This document shows positions 54,214 to 64,000 of a stretch of DNA of 64,000 bases, piece after piece (the stretch's first letter is position 1; each line of letters begins with the position of its first letter). The position numbers were made by a program, and so were the translations under genes. The stretch comes from Lichina pygmaea (lineage: Eukaryota; Ascomycota; Lichinomycetes; Lichinales; Lichinaceae). The stretch lies in the NCBI GenBank assembly GCA_963422465.1, contig OY730169.1:5084001-5148000 (forward strand), in the 5' to 3' direction. The notes under the pieces were generated by a model. That model saw nothing but the letters and a program-made list of their open reading frames with translations. It was not told the origin of the DNA and made no database searches.

Positions 54214-55246
54214 TGTGTTAAAGACTTTGCAATTCGAACGATGCCTCTACCCGTACAGATGATAGTACCAGACGCCTCGAAGTCGATTTGCGACCGGTCA
54301 CCATAACAGATGAAGTTTGTCACCCTTGTAAACATAAATAACGCAGCTGCCAATGAGGGAAACAGGTTTCTCTTCCAAGATTCCAGCTTCCACGCCGAAA
54401 GGGGTTAAAGCAGCAGTTCTAGCGTCGGCTGACAGCATCGTCACGATCACTGATACTGACATCATTCGCCAATCAAATACTGACATGTCCCGCTGGGCTG
54501 TGGCTGCAATGGCCCGTGATGATACCAAACAGTGACTGCACTTCTCAGCTCTTGCTATGCATAACTAAAAAGCAACCAAACCCGAACCAATGTGTCTAGA
54601 TGAGTCATTCTCAGCTATCTATCCAGCTAGCGAAAACTGCTTCGTTCCAATGAAGCCTCGTTACCTTTCTTTTTGAAGAGGACGCGCGTTCTTTTATGAT
54701 TGACCTTCTGGGTGACTGGATGAAGAAAGCCATGCGTTGACCAGGTGACGTTGCGCTCGACCTATGGTAGCTGACGTCCAGGTCCTTTCTGAGCGAAAAG
54801 ACCTCAGGGTCATCAGCTGTACAGCAGAACACAGCTTTATGAGCCAAGATTCACTAGTCTAGTCTGGGAAGCCCAGGCTTGTCAGCTTCGTCCATTGTGA
54901 TTGACTAGCATTAAGCTCCAAGGGTGCTGTTGGTCATCTGCTACTCTGGGCAAAGCTTGTTGCTCTCGTCCGGAGACTCGAGCGTGCCGAGGCGCCGAGG
55001 GGCCACGATCACGCGTGCCGCACGTATGCTACTTACGTACGAGTGTACCGGTAGGTACGCAGGGATACTCTTCATGCCCGTAACTGGGACGGGACGGGAC
55101 GGCCCCGTTGACTCGATGTCCAGATCGGTCGCAGAAGCCACCATACAAGAAGCAAAGGCCGAGCTTCAGTATGGCAAAGTGCACATAAAGACCGCCTTCA
55201 AGGTCGTCACCAGGGTGGGCCTGCAAGTGTCAGAGGGTCAAGCATC
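54214..55246. other. Intergenic, no gene recognised
   Basis: Between two plus-strand genes. Frames here are short and unremarkable. A GTACG patch near 55020-55060 and GGGACGGGACGGGACGG near 55088-55104 precede the next gene. Confidence 0.45.
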
Positions 55247-55891
55247 ATGGCATCCTCCACCAAAATGGATCAGCCGGACGAGCAATTGCAGGTCAAGGTC
55301 CTCGAGTTCGCTGAAGCGTTCATGTCATGCGATATCGATCGTCTCATGGAGTTATTGAGCGGAGACTACCGATTCAACGACAATCGTAAGCCGTCTGTTG
55401 CTGCCCCGCTTCCATCCCTCCATTCAAATCTATTGCCTTTTCTTCCCTTGTCTGTGTGTAGCTATAAGATAAGCATCGGCGCTCGCTCCCTTCACCCAAA
55501 CCCTCCGTTTCTGAGGACAGAAAGATCAATCGCTCACCGATCTCCAGCGCTCGGAGCCCTCAATCTCGACCGCGACGCCTTCCGCGCTCACATGAGCGGT
55601 CTCTACGCGGCCACGGAAACGCTCACGGTAGAGCCGTTGTCCGTTCAGGGGAGCTGCGCCCCGGGATCTTTCGCGGCTCTAGAGTGGGTTCTGACGCTCA
55701 AGATGAAGGGAGAAGTGCCGTCTCAGATGGCGCAGCACTTCCCGCCGGATGTCCCGGCTGGTGGTGAGGCCAAGTGGGTAGGCATCAGCTTGCTCTGGTG
55801 GAACGAAGAAGGCAAGATCAAGATCCAAAAGGACCACGGCCGGTGCGTCTGGGAGGGCTTTGACATGGAAGAGGCCAAGAAGATCAGGTGA
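55247..55891 (+). CDS. SnoaL-like (NTF2-fold) protein
   Basis: Small alpha+beta barrel protein of the NTF2-like superfamily, whose members include enzymes and ligand binders; the substrate cannot be inferred. The N-terminal helix region is MDQPDEQLQVKVLEFAEAFM followed by DIDRLMELLSGDYRFND, the usual start of the fold. After the probable intron the barrel strands are LDRDAFRAHMSGLYAATETL, VEPLSVQGSCAPGSFAALEW, and KWVGISLLWWNEEGKIKIQK to EEAKKIR. A likely intron at 55386-55547 (162 nt) is a multiple of three and has no stop, so the frame reads through it. When spliced the protein is about 160 aa, the right size for a single NTF2-like domain. No signal peptide. Confidence 0.7.
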   Translation: MASSTKMDQPDEQLQVKVLEFAEAFMSCDIDRLMELLSGDYRFNDNRKPSVAAPLPSLHSNLLPFLPLSVCSYKISIGARSLHPNPPFLRTERSIAHRSPALGALNLDRDAFRAHMSGLYAATETLTVEPLSVQGSCAPGSFAALEWVLTLKMKGEVPSQMAQHFPPDVPAGGEAKWVGISLLWWNEEGKIKIQKDHGRCVWEGFDMEEAKKIR

Positions 55892-56481
55892 CCGTGGTAT
55901 TATTCCATGTGCTGCCACTTCTTGTGTCCCAAGCCACCTAAGAAACCACTAGGAAATAAGGACAGGAATGCTGGCTCGGAAAGACCCAGGTCTCTTTTGC
56001 CAGGGTCAAGTCTCATTCACTACATTATGCTAGCATGATCTTATAGGCAACATATATCAGCCAGCAAAACAAGTAAACTTGATCGATGCTTGTCTTCTTG
56101 TTCTTCTTGTGCACATCTTGATATTGAACGTCACCTATATGAGTAGGTGGCCCGTAGATATTGAGCTAGCTGCGGAGATATGATCTTGTGTACACGATGC
56201 TAGTATGATCATGCAGCACAAAGCTGATAAACGTGATCGATGTTCACTCTTCTCTTTCTTTGTGTGTATCGCGAATTTGAATGTTGCATGTATGAAGAAG
56301 TGGTCCGTGGATAACAAGACGGCTTTCGAGCTACGACGCTCGATCGCGCTGCTCAAGGGCCGCTCTCATGCTCGTCACTTTCTCGGACTGGAAGTAGGAG
56401 AGTGAGCCAGTCGAAATTTGCCTGTCAGGAGGTGAGTCGAGCAAAAAGTGGCAGGAATGTGTCCTGAAAGATGTCTGAACC
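55892..56481. repeat. Two degenerate copies of a roughly 165-bp unit
   Basis: Segments starting ATGCTAGCATGATC (about 56027) and ATGCTAGTATGATC (about 56199) share ordered landmarks: a TGATCGATG block, a CTTCTTG/CTTTCTTTGTG block, a TTGAA(C/T)G block and GTGG(C/T)CCGT(A/G)GAT. They are an old tandem duplication. No gene recognised in this stretch. Confidence 0.6.
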
Positions 56482-57142
56482 TCAGACGTAGAGGCTCGCC
56501 AGGTTGGTCATTTGAAATGAAGCTGTAGGTCGGCTTTTGCTAACGGAGGACACCGGTCGAAAACCGTGACGCTCGTCTATCCCCACAGTGGTCGAGATAT
56601 GTTCTTCGCCGACACCGTGAATAAAGGTCTTATACTCCTCCGACCGCAACAGGATGATCCGGTCATCCTCTCTCATCAAGTCCCTTCCATCTGGACTCGC
56701 TTCATCCGGTACTTGCCGAAGCGCACATCCGTGTGATGAAGTTCGAAAGACCACCACTGGTGTTGTTGTGGGTTGACGGGTACCCACACCTCCTCTTTTC
56801 CGACCTCTTTTCAGGAAAACTTGTGATTAATTGCGCAGCCGCAACAAGATGATCCTGCCATCCTCCCTGATCAATCCTCCCACGAGACACCCGCTTGACC
56901 CTCTTCCTACTCGGAAGGTGGTGCGGCTAAGCTCGACACTCTGTGTATGTTGTGGTACTTGATGTGGCCGTCGACACAGCTTCTTCTGAAACGATCTCCA
57001 CCGGAGTCAATTTCTGAGAGCCCGATCCAATCGCTCCATCTACTTCCGCTTCCTCGACCTCAATCTCGTCCGGCACATCCAGCCGTTTCTCCCCGTGTTG
57101 AAATTCAACAGGCTGTTGTTGATTTCGCGGGTACGTACTCAT
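56482..57142 (-). CDS. Possible uncharacterised gene with a duplicated REDxRIILLR segment
   Basis: Minus-strand frames suggest a coding region but I cannot assemble it with confidence. The first piece is MSTYPRNQQQPVEFQHGEKR with an acidic stretch (DEIEVEEAEVDGAIGSGSQK). Further on, GCLVGGLIREDGRIILLRLR and SPDGRDLMREDDRIILLRSE are clearly related, implying an internal duplication of about 40 codons. The last piece continues IHGVGEEHISTTVGIDERHG and ends NLASLYV at 56482. No known domain is recognised. It may be a decayed gene; start, introns and function are unknown. Confidence 0.25.
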
Positions 57143-59170
57143 GTGATCGTGAATATGTCTCCCTCCAGAACGTTTCTCACAACGAGCGTATCTCGCGACC
57201 GAGGTTTTTTTATTTCATCCTGCTTTTGCGTCCTCGATGTGGTCGTCGACTTTGCTTTCTTGAGAGTGATGCCCAATATGCCAACTCGGCTAACCTCGCT
57301 CGTGAGCTTAGCTTGGGGCTAGAGCTCACCACTTCTCTATCGAGAGTCGTGGTAGCGCTGGGTGCAACCCGTTCTTTCGCTGCTGGAACTAGACCTATCG
57401 GTCTAGCTCGTTAACTATTCCGTCTTTGTCTCCGCGGAGACAACTTCTCCAAAACACCCCCTACGGAGAACGGACCTTGAGGTCTGCCTCCAGTCCCTTT
57501 CCCTTCTCTCCTTCTCTTGTATCTTGCGTTCGTCGGCCTATGCTCTTATCGCTCGCCGGCCTGCTTACCTGCCACGATTCTGGAGTGGTCAACTTCACCA
57601 CGTCAGGTAGCATTCCCGACGATTCTTCCTAGATCTCTTCTTCGTCATTGTCACGAGGGATCAGGACCCATACGCCAGGTCCACCTCTTTCTGTCTTCAC
57701 CGTGCGTTTCTCCGTTTTCATCGTCACGAGGGACCCGGACCCATATGCAAGGTCGATCTCGTTCTTTCTTCATCTTGTACTTTTTCGTTTTCATCTTCTG
57801 CCACTTCACCTGTCCAGCTCGACCGGACAGGGACGGCAACAACGTGCGGCAGTCGTTGATGGGATGGAAGGTCTCCCGACACTTCCTATCCAATAGACTA
57901 AACAACCCGTTTGGGTTACTTTTTTTGTCTTATTGTTTTCTCCTACTACCAACCAGTTTGCCATCCAGCTTTGATGTGCATGGTGTTTGATTGCTCAGCT
58001 CGGATGATCGTCGGAGCACATCGTCCCATCCTCTTGTTTTTTTCACTGTCGCTGTCGTCGCTCTCCCCTTCTCTCTTGCTGTTCAGGCAAACTTCAGCTC
58101 TTCAGCTGAAGTGGACTGCCCGCTGAAGGACACAGCGGCCGAGTTGTACTCTAGGACGGAGTGTCCTAACTCCGCGATGGCCGCGGAATCAGTTCCAACG
58201 ATTCTTCATTGAAGTTCTCTGATCTATTTTGAGTCGAGAACAAGCCTGGTTTTCGAAGTAGCGCGACCACGGTGTTTCGGTCCGTCGACGGGCGAGCTCT
58301 CGCCACAGTGATCTTGGCGAACTTGTTCATTCTTTTTTCGCTGGCAGATGAGCTGCCGGGATGGAGAGATGCCGCAAAGCAATCGTAAACTCTTGACAAT
58401 TGACTTGTTCACAGAAGTAGCAACTTCCATGATCGTCTGTCTGCATTGGTGGAAGCAGGAGCTTCGACCATTTTCTTCCCCGTCGAGTCATAATATCCCA
58501 GCATGTTGTGGAAGACTTTTCGTTGACTTGTTGACTTGAGCGCTTTTTCCAGCTCTCGCCCGACTGTATTGAGCCGCCAGCTCTTCCGTTGATTCTCTTC
58601 ATGTCGGTCTACTTTTTTCCGCCAGACAAACTGGATGACGCTCCATGAAACACCTTGTTCTCTTGATAAAATATCTTTCCAAACATCTCGCCTGCAATAT
58701 CTCGTGGAACCCCGTCTTCCTTCGAATCTCCTTCTTGTTGTCTTGATCTGACATTCGACCATACTTTGTCGGGGTTTTGGCCCTTGCCGTGCCAGGCGCC
58801 GCCATATTTTGTAGCGACCTTGACCCAGGATTTTCCGACACCTTCCTGTCGGCATTGGGCTCCGGACTTCTCCTGGCATCTTTCTCTACCTGCTCGCTAG
58901 AGCAGCTTTCCCATAAATCCTGTCGGCGTGGACATGATAACAACTTTTCAGTTGCTCTCTCTTCATAAAGGTTCTTATCTTCTCGCGGGCTACTTGAAGG
59001 AACAGTGCTCGGGATACATCAGACTAGGATCTTCCCGGCTCTTGACGTTGGTGACGACCTTGCCAGAGCTTTGTTGTGCATCTCGTCATTAATCCAGTTA
59101 AAATTCGGCGACAAGGCTGTTTTCTTTCTGGATACGTCGCGATAGCTTGACTATCAGTCGACAATATTTT
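57143..59170. other. Ill-defined region between the duplicated segment and the zinc-finger gene
   Basis: No secure gene. A plus-strand direct repeat of about 33 bp with 75-bp spacing occurs near 57648 and 57723 (both contain GTCACGAGGGA and GGACCCATA). Minus-strand frames at 58409-58879 and 58599-58943 are open for 110-150 codons with charged composition but no domain. They could be part of a gene whose exons I cannot join. Confidence 0.4.
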
Positions 59171-60800
59171 CTACGCTGCCCTCCTGGGGCAGCTCGTCTT
59201 CTGGTGCCGCTTAACACTTGTGCGCGCAATGAATGTAGCATTGCAAGTTGGACACACTGGTTTCATGCCTGGAAAAAAATGTCAATATCGAGTGGATCTA
59301 TAGTATTGGTTCGAGAGAGATACCAGGGGCGTGATGAGAATGATGCTTACATGTTTGAACGTGTTGCGACAGCTTTTCCTCGGTCTTGTACCGACCGGCA
59401 CATTGTCTGCATTTGAATTTCCTGCGGGGATATGTTCTTGCAGGCGACACGACCACCGCAGCTGGGTTGGGAAGATCCAGTGGATGATCCTCCCCCGAAG
59501 GGACCACAAGTTCCTCCTCTCGCGCCGACATGATCCGACCGTCTCCGTCGCCTTTCCCGAGGCTGTTGTTGACTTCTGCTATCGTGGTTTGGGTAGGCAA
59601 GTTTGTAGGTGTTGACATAGTCAACATCTCTTTGTCTGCTTCGATGTCCATCGGTTGCTTTCCCTCCGACTGTGGGATGGAGTACTGTTGAGGTAATGCC
59701 GTTATCCAAGACTGTTTTCCGTACAAGGCAGGCTGATTAGTTTCCAGCACTACCGCTGGTGCAAGAGAGTTCGTAGGTGCTGATATGGCCAGCGCCTCCC
59801 TCTCAAACAAGAGGGACATGCTGTCTTTCAGCATCTCTTGGTCGGAGTTGTTTTCTTGCCGGTTTATCTTTCGACCTTGTCTTTCGGCCTGTCGAAAGAA
59901 CTTGCTAGCCTTCAGTTCCGGCGATGGGGCTGAATGTTTCCTTGGGGTTGTCGATGAGGTTCGAGCACGACTCTGGAGCAAGGTCAAGATGTCAGTGGGT
60001 CGCCCAGATCCACCACCAATAACAGGAGCAGCAGGACTGTCCATCGTCACTGTCGATACTGGAGTACTGACAGAACAATAGGGCGGGAGTCCAGTATACG
60101 GACCCGAGCCCGTCAACAGAGGCGGTTGCCACTGAGGTTCCGAAGTTGGTTGCGTCGGCAGGCGCGACATCATCGAAGTAGGATAGCCACGAAAGGTGTA
60201 TCCATCACTGTTGTTATTGAGATGAGAGCCGTCGGAGATCCACGACCATGCTCGGGTCGACGATAAACAATTGGTGAGCGCCTGTCTACCGCAGGCCGAA
60301 ACAATCCCGGCAGACAAATAGTTGTTTTTTTGAGGAAGAGAGAGGTTAGTCTGGCATCCCGTGGTAGTACGGGGAAGCACGCAGTGATGGTCGGGGCCCC
60401 GACGATCACGATGCGATGATGGGCCCTTTCGTGGGCATCCCTTGATCGACTCGAAGAATAAACCGGATCGACCGGATATCTCTGAAAGAAATACCGGGCT
60501 GCTGCTACTGCTGCAGCACCTTGGGAAGGTATCCGGACAGTAAGGATAGCTGCCCATGCCACCAACACCGTCCTCCTTCGCACTGCTACTGCAGTCATTG
60601 CTGTCACCACCACCGTCATCATCTGACATGAAAGAAGAGGGGACAGGAACAGTGACATCGGTAGTTGGGACGTCATCGTCCTCTCCAGAGATGAGGGGGC
60701 GAACGTCAATGATGGCTCGAGTGTCGCCGTCAAAGTACGGGGGGTAAGCGTCAGTTTCAACCACCCCAGACTCAGCTGGCCGCGTGGGCTCAGCATCCAT
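59171..60800 (-). CDS. Two-finger C2HC zinc-finger protein
   Basis: Probable DNA-binding regulator. The N-terminal ~440 residues are Ser/Thr/Pro-rich and acidic in places (MDAEPTRPAESGVVETDAYP; SSFMSDDDGGGDSNDCSSSA), with a basic cluster before the fingers (RTYPRRKFK). Finger 1 is CRQC-x12-H-x3-C and finger 2 is CPTC-x12-H-x4-C; both have Cys where classical C2H2 fingers have the last His. An 82-nt intron (59269-59350) splits the last Cys codon of finger 1: spliced it is TGC, retained it is TGT. The spliced form continues MKPVCPTCNATFIARTSVKR and ends CPRRAA at 59171; the retained form stops at 59298 after a His-rich tail and lacks finger 2. I know no named orthologue. Three related promoter repeats lie upstream. 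Confidence 0.72.
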
Positions 60801-61995
60801 GGTTGATTCAAAGAGTGAAGTGAGACTTGATGGCTAAGAAGAACTCAATAGCCAGAAGAGGGGTGACGTGAAGTAGTGATCAAAGCATCACTGGCGGCAG
60901 CGTTGTCTTGGATGGAGAAGATGCAGGGTTGAGAGAAGTGATGGATTGCTCTTGCGGAGATGAAAAGAGAAACGTCTTGAGAATCCGGAAGAGGAAAAAA
61001 CACCTGAATTTATAGGGGAACGACTAGCACCGGACGACTAAGCTGTGACGTGCGTCCTCTCGGCGTCACCAGACCGGCCGACTAAGCCGTCACGCTCGTC
61101 CCCAACAAACCCGCCGACTAAGCCGTCATGTGCGTCCCAGGATCGCCGCCGATGACAAACAATCTCCTCCCAACACTCTGTGTCTTCACACTCGTTACGA
61201 ATCATGCAAGCCCTCGAGGCGGAGTTGATATGGATACGACCTACGTTTCGATGGCAGCTATCCTCCGGAAATCATCTCCATGCTGGGTTCTCTTGCGTTC
61301 CCATTTGCAGCTCTGTCTCCAGCTCGAATCCCGGAAATGCACGCCTTCCCCACTCTCCCTTCCGCCTTCTACTTCATATGTTACCCCGTTGCACCTAGTC
61401 TTCTATCTTGATGGAAGACTGGAGCGCCGTCATAGCATTGCAGTACCGTGACAAGGGGTTGCTTGTCTCCTCTTGGTTTCCTGCTACGGTATTGAATGAA
61501 GGATAGACTGCCTAGCATAATCAAGGTACTCGTGGTCCCCGGTCTACACCTATCTCGTGGCTGATCCTTCTACCGGTATGGTATTGCTATTGGTATTCCT
61601 ACTTGACTGATATTTCGCGATCGTGACGAACAGAGCATATATTCCTAAGGAAAGCTACACTAGCAAACTCCAGTTTAGAGGAAAGTTCTTCGATAGCATG
61701 GCGCATGGGACTATCGAAGGATCAGGGTGATGCATGCTTGTCTTATCGCATGATCGTGCTGCCTGTTCTCGTCTGAGACGACAATGGAAGACTAGATCCC
61801 CCTCGTCGCCACTGTGCCTTGACGGTGTTCTTGGCGGCAGCTGTGGTACGTTAATCAGCTCGAGGGAACCCGATGATGTTACTGACATGACATATCTTAC
61901 CAGTCATCTACAACATGCGAGTGTTGGACGGTGCTTCGTACAAGACCAAACAAAGCCTCGAGAGCCGCAGAGTAAAATCCGACATGGCGGCGCTG
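60801..61995. other. Intergenic: zinc-finger gene promoter and condensin downstream region
   Basis: No gene recognised. Several short frames lack domains. Contains the three-copy CCGACTAAGCCGTCA repeat listed separately. TACCGGTATGG-type palindromic sequence lies near 61573-61585. Confidence 0.45.
61031..61139. promoter_or_regulatory. Three-copy 29-bp repeat upstream of the zinc-finger gene
   Basis: Copies at 61031-61059, 61075-61103 and 61111-61139 share CCGACTAAGCCGTCA followed by CGTGCGTCC or a variant. They lie about 230-340 bp upstream of the start codon. Arrangement and spacing resemble a multi-site regulatory region. The binding factor is unknown; self-regulation by the encoded zinc-finger protein is speculative. 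Confidence 0.5.
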
Positions 61996-64000
61996 TCAAG
62001 GGGCGTCTCCGTCCCCTTCCGACGACTGTCGACATAGTTTTCGAAGCTTGGTCACAAAGGTTCCGACGCCAGCGCGTGTAGCCATGTCGAGCACATGGTC
62101 CAGCTTCTCGGGCTGACTCGTGTTGGCGCTGATCGATAGCTTGCCGAGCATGCTTGCCAGGAGCTTCTCTTCTTCTCCTGCACAGTCGCGGTTTTGTTAC
62201 TTTACAAACACGGCTCGAGTCGCGGAGAGAGCGAAGGTCTCATGCGGGGTTTGGGGGGGGGAGGGGGCGGTGTTGTTGAAGACCCGGGGGAAAACGAAAA
62301 AAGGGACTTACTGTTGCATGCAGTAGAGCACATCCTTTCGAGAACGTCCTCGGCCAGGTCCAGATGCACGTCCGTGTTGACGGCATCCTTCCTCTTGGCA
62401 GCGTTGATGGACGGGTCCTCGGCGGGCGTCACGCCGGACACCCTAGCAGCAGTAGCGCCGGCGACAGCGTCGGTCGCGACGACCAGTTTCAAGGGATCGG
62501 TCCAGTCGACCAGATGCGCGGCGATGACGTTGAGGCCGACCATGTCGTCGTCGTCGCCGTCGAGGTTCTCGTGCACGACCATCAAGCTGCGCAGGGCGGG
62601 GACGGCGACGCGGCGCATGCGCTCCTGGTTCTCGCGGCGCGAGTGGCAGTAGACGGGCAAGAAGTAGGTGAGGGCCTGACGCAGCGCGAGGTTCCCGGCC
62701 GTGTCCGGATCGAAGTAGGCGACGACGACGGACTTGACCAGATCGTCGTCCTGGAAGACGCCGCCGAGCATGAGCTTGCAGAGAGCGGTGCAGGCGGCCG
62801 ACTGCACGTCGGCCCTATCGGCCGCCTTCAGACCCTTGGCGAACACCTTGAACACCGGCTTGCCGTGCTCGAGCCCGGCGTTCTCGAGCACGATCGAGTT
62901 GCCGTGCGCCGTCAGGATGTCGCTGAGGATGTGCAGCGCGTACACCTGCAGCGCGTCGTGGCCCTTGTTGAAGCAGTGTAGGAAGAGCGTCAGGTTCTCC
63001 TCGGCCAGCGTCTAGCCGGGATGACCGTCAGCCGATGGAGACCACGTCGTGGGAGTGGGGGATGAAACCGAACATGGTAACAATCCTTGGGCGAGCTTCG
63101 AGACCAAAAAGACATACCTTATCCAACAGACAGCACAGTCCCAGGCACACGAGACCGCGTTCCCGCAGAGGAGCTTCATGGCTTCGGACGGCGGGCACGA
63201 CGAGGTTGTTCAGCATGCTGACCAGATGCGTGTTCTGCTGCAGCGGGCCCTGCACGTTCTGCAGCATGCACTGCGCGATGTGCAAGCACCTCATGTTGAC
63301 GATGATCTGCTGGATGGCCTTTGCCTCGTCGTCCGCTTCAGACGGCTGCTGCAGCTGCAGCTGCAGCTGGTCGCCCTTCTTCTTACTGCTGCGGTTCCCT
63401 GTCTGCGACAGCACGCTGCTTTGCGTCATCTCAGATCTCGCCGAATGGAAACTATCGTTGTCGTCGTCCCCGGCGTCGTCGGCGGCACCATGCTCGTCGC
63501 CTGCCAGTGTGTCGTGCACCTCCGCCACGGCTTCCAGGACGATGGCACAGAGTTCTCGCTCGGAGGACTCGCTGTCGCCGCAGAGAATGCCGAGCAGCTC
63601 GACGACCAGCGTCGTGGCCTCTTCCGGCAGATCGGGCATGGCCAACGCTTCTCGCATGAGCGCGAACATCTTCCTCCGGCCCGCTTCGTCGGAGTAGTCG
63701 AGCGTCTTGGCAATGTGAAGCAGTTGCTCGACGATGAATTCTTGCTCGATGGCGGCGTCGTCTTCCTCCTCGTTCACCTCGGCAGAACCAGACTCCCCCC
63801 CTTGCGCCGATGTCGATGGCGCTTCTCGCTTCCTCTGCATCAGCGTGTTGATGTGCCGGTGCAGATAATAGGCAAGCCTGCTGACCTCGGGGATCCTCTC
63901 GTCGACGAGGCCGTCCAGTCGTCCGTTGCTGTACAGGCGACAGTAGTCGTTAAAGGTGCGGGCCATGAAAGCCGACTCGGCACATAGATCCTCCCAGAAC
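61996..64000 (-). CDS. YCG1: Condensin complex subunit CAP-G/Ycg1, 3' part
   Basis: HEAT-repeat subunit of condensin that binds DNA with the kleisin Brn1. The gene runs off the right edge: the window opens in frame at FWEDLCAESAFMARTFNDYC, an internal conserved segment, so the Met at 63966 is not the start. HEAT-type helices follow: EFIVEQLLHIAKTLDYSDEA, FALMREALAMPDLPEEATTL, a Gln/Ser/Asp-rich loop, then IIVNMRCLHIAQCMLQNVQG and ERGLVCLGLCCLLDK. After an intron, TLAEENLTLFLHCFNKGHDA, LQVYALHILSDILTAHGNSI and DVQSAACTALCKLMLGGVFQ follow. The last intron (about 62180-62310) contains C-rich sequence and leads to EEEKLLASMLGKLSISANTS and GVGTFVTKLRKLCRQSSEGD, ending GDAP. Confidence 0.9.

Noticed and set aside
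63964-63966. Met at 63966 as the condensin start
   Set aside because: The frame continues to the window edge with conserved family sequence (FWEDLCAESAF) before this Met, so the gene is 5'-truncated by the window.
1-64000. tRNA or rRNA genes
   Set aside because: I looked for B-box-like GGTTCGAATCC and cloverleaf-compatible sequence and found no convincing candidate. A covariance-model scan (tRNAscan-SE, Infernal) would settle it.

Overview
The window is 64 kb of nuclear DNA from a filamentous ascomycete (Pezizomycotina). The evidence is a FlbA-type RGS protein with two DEP domains, a 29.9-kDa (NDUFA5-type) complex I subunit, Argonaute, Paf1, GINS, ORC, CCR4-NOT and condensin subunits, and short GT-AG introns of about 50-260 nt in almost every gene. 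No prokaryotic or organellar features were seen. Species cannot be read from the sequence.

Layout. 0.6-19 kb: Rab GDI, mitochondrial ribosomal protein uL29m, a conserved unknown, QCR10, a CHIP-like TPR/U-box ligase, GINS Psf2, ALG10 and the RGS regulator. 19-26.5 kb: a long GC-rich gene-free stretch upstream of the RGS gene, ending in a roughly 260-bp GAA tract. 26.5-34 kb: ORC4, CDC73 and a conserved unknown, all on the minus strand. 34-43 kb: an Argonaute gene between two repeat-bearing, gene-poor blocks. 43-49 kb: NOT2 and a membrane-anchored PDI-like protein. 50-52.5 kb: a non-autonomous Tc1/mariner (pogo/Fot1-like) element inserted into the stop codon of homoserine kinase THR1. 53-64 kb: a complex I subunit, a SnoaL-like protein, an ill-defined repeat region, a C2HC zinc-finger protein and the 3' part of a condensin CAP-G/Ycg1 gene that runs off the right edge.

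The genes are mostly unlinked housekeeping functions: DNA replication (PSF2, ORC4), chromosome condensation, transcription and mRNA turnover (CDC73, NOT2), RNA silencing (Argonaute), respiration (QCR10, complex I), the secretory pathway (GDI, ALG10, PDI-like) and threonine synthesis. There is no biosynthetic cluster.

The least ordinary signals are the transposon in the THR1 stop codon, with terminal repeats that differ mainly by transitions at CpG sites; a zinc-finger gene whose last intron splits a zinc-ligand Cys codon so that both spliced and retained forms keep that Cys; an Argonaute with Gln at the aligned glutamate-finger position; and poly-C/poly-G runs starting 4-10 nt after three stop codons. 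CDS coordinates are spans from start to stop and include introns. Splice sites were placed by eye from GT-AG signals, reading frame and family conservation.
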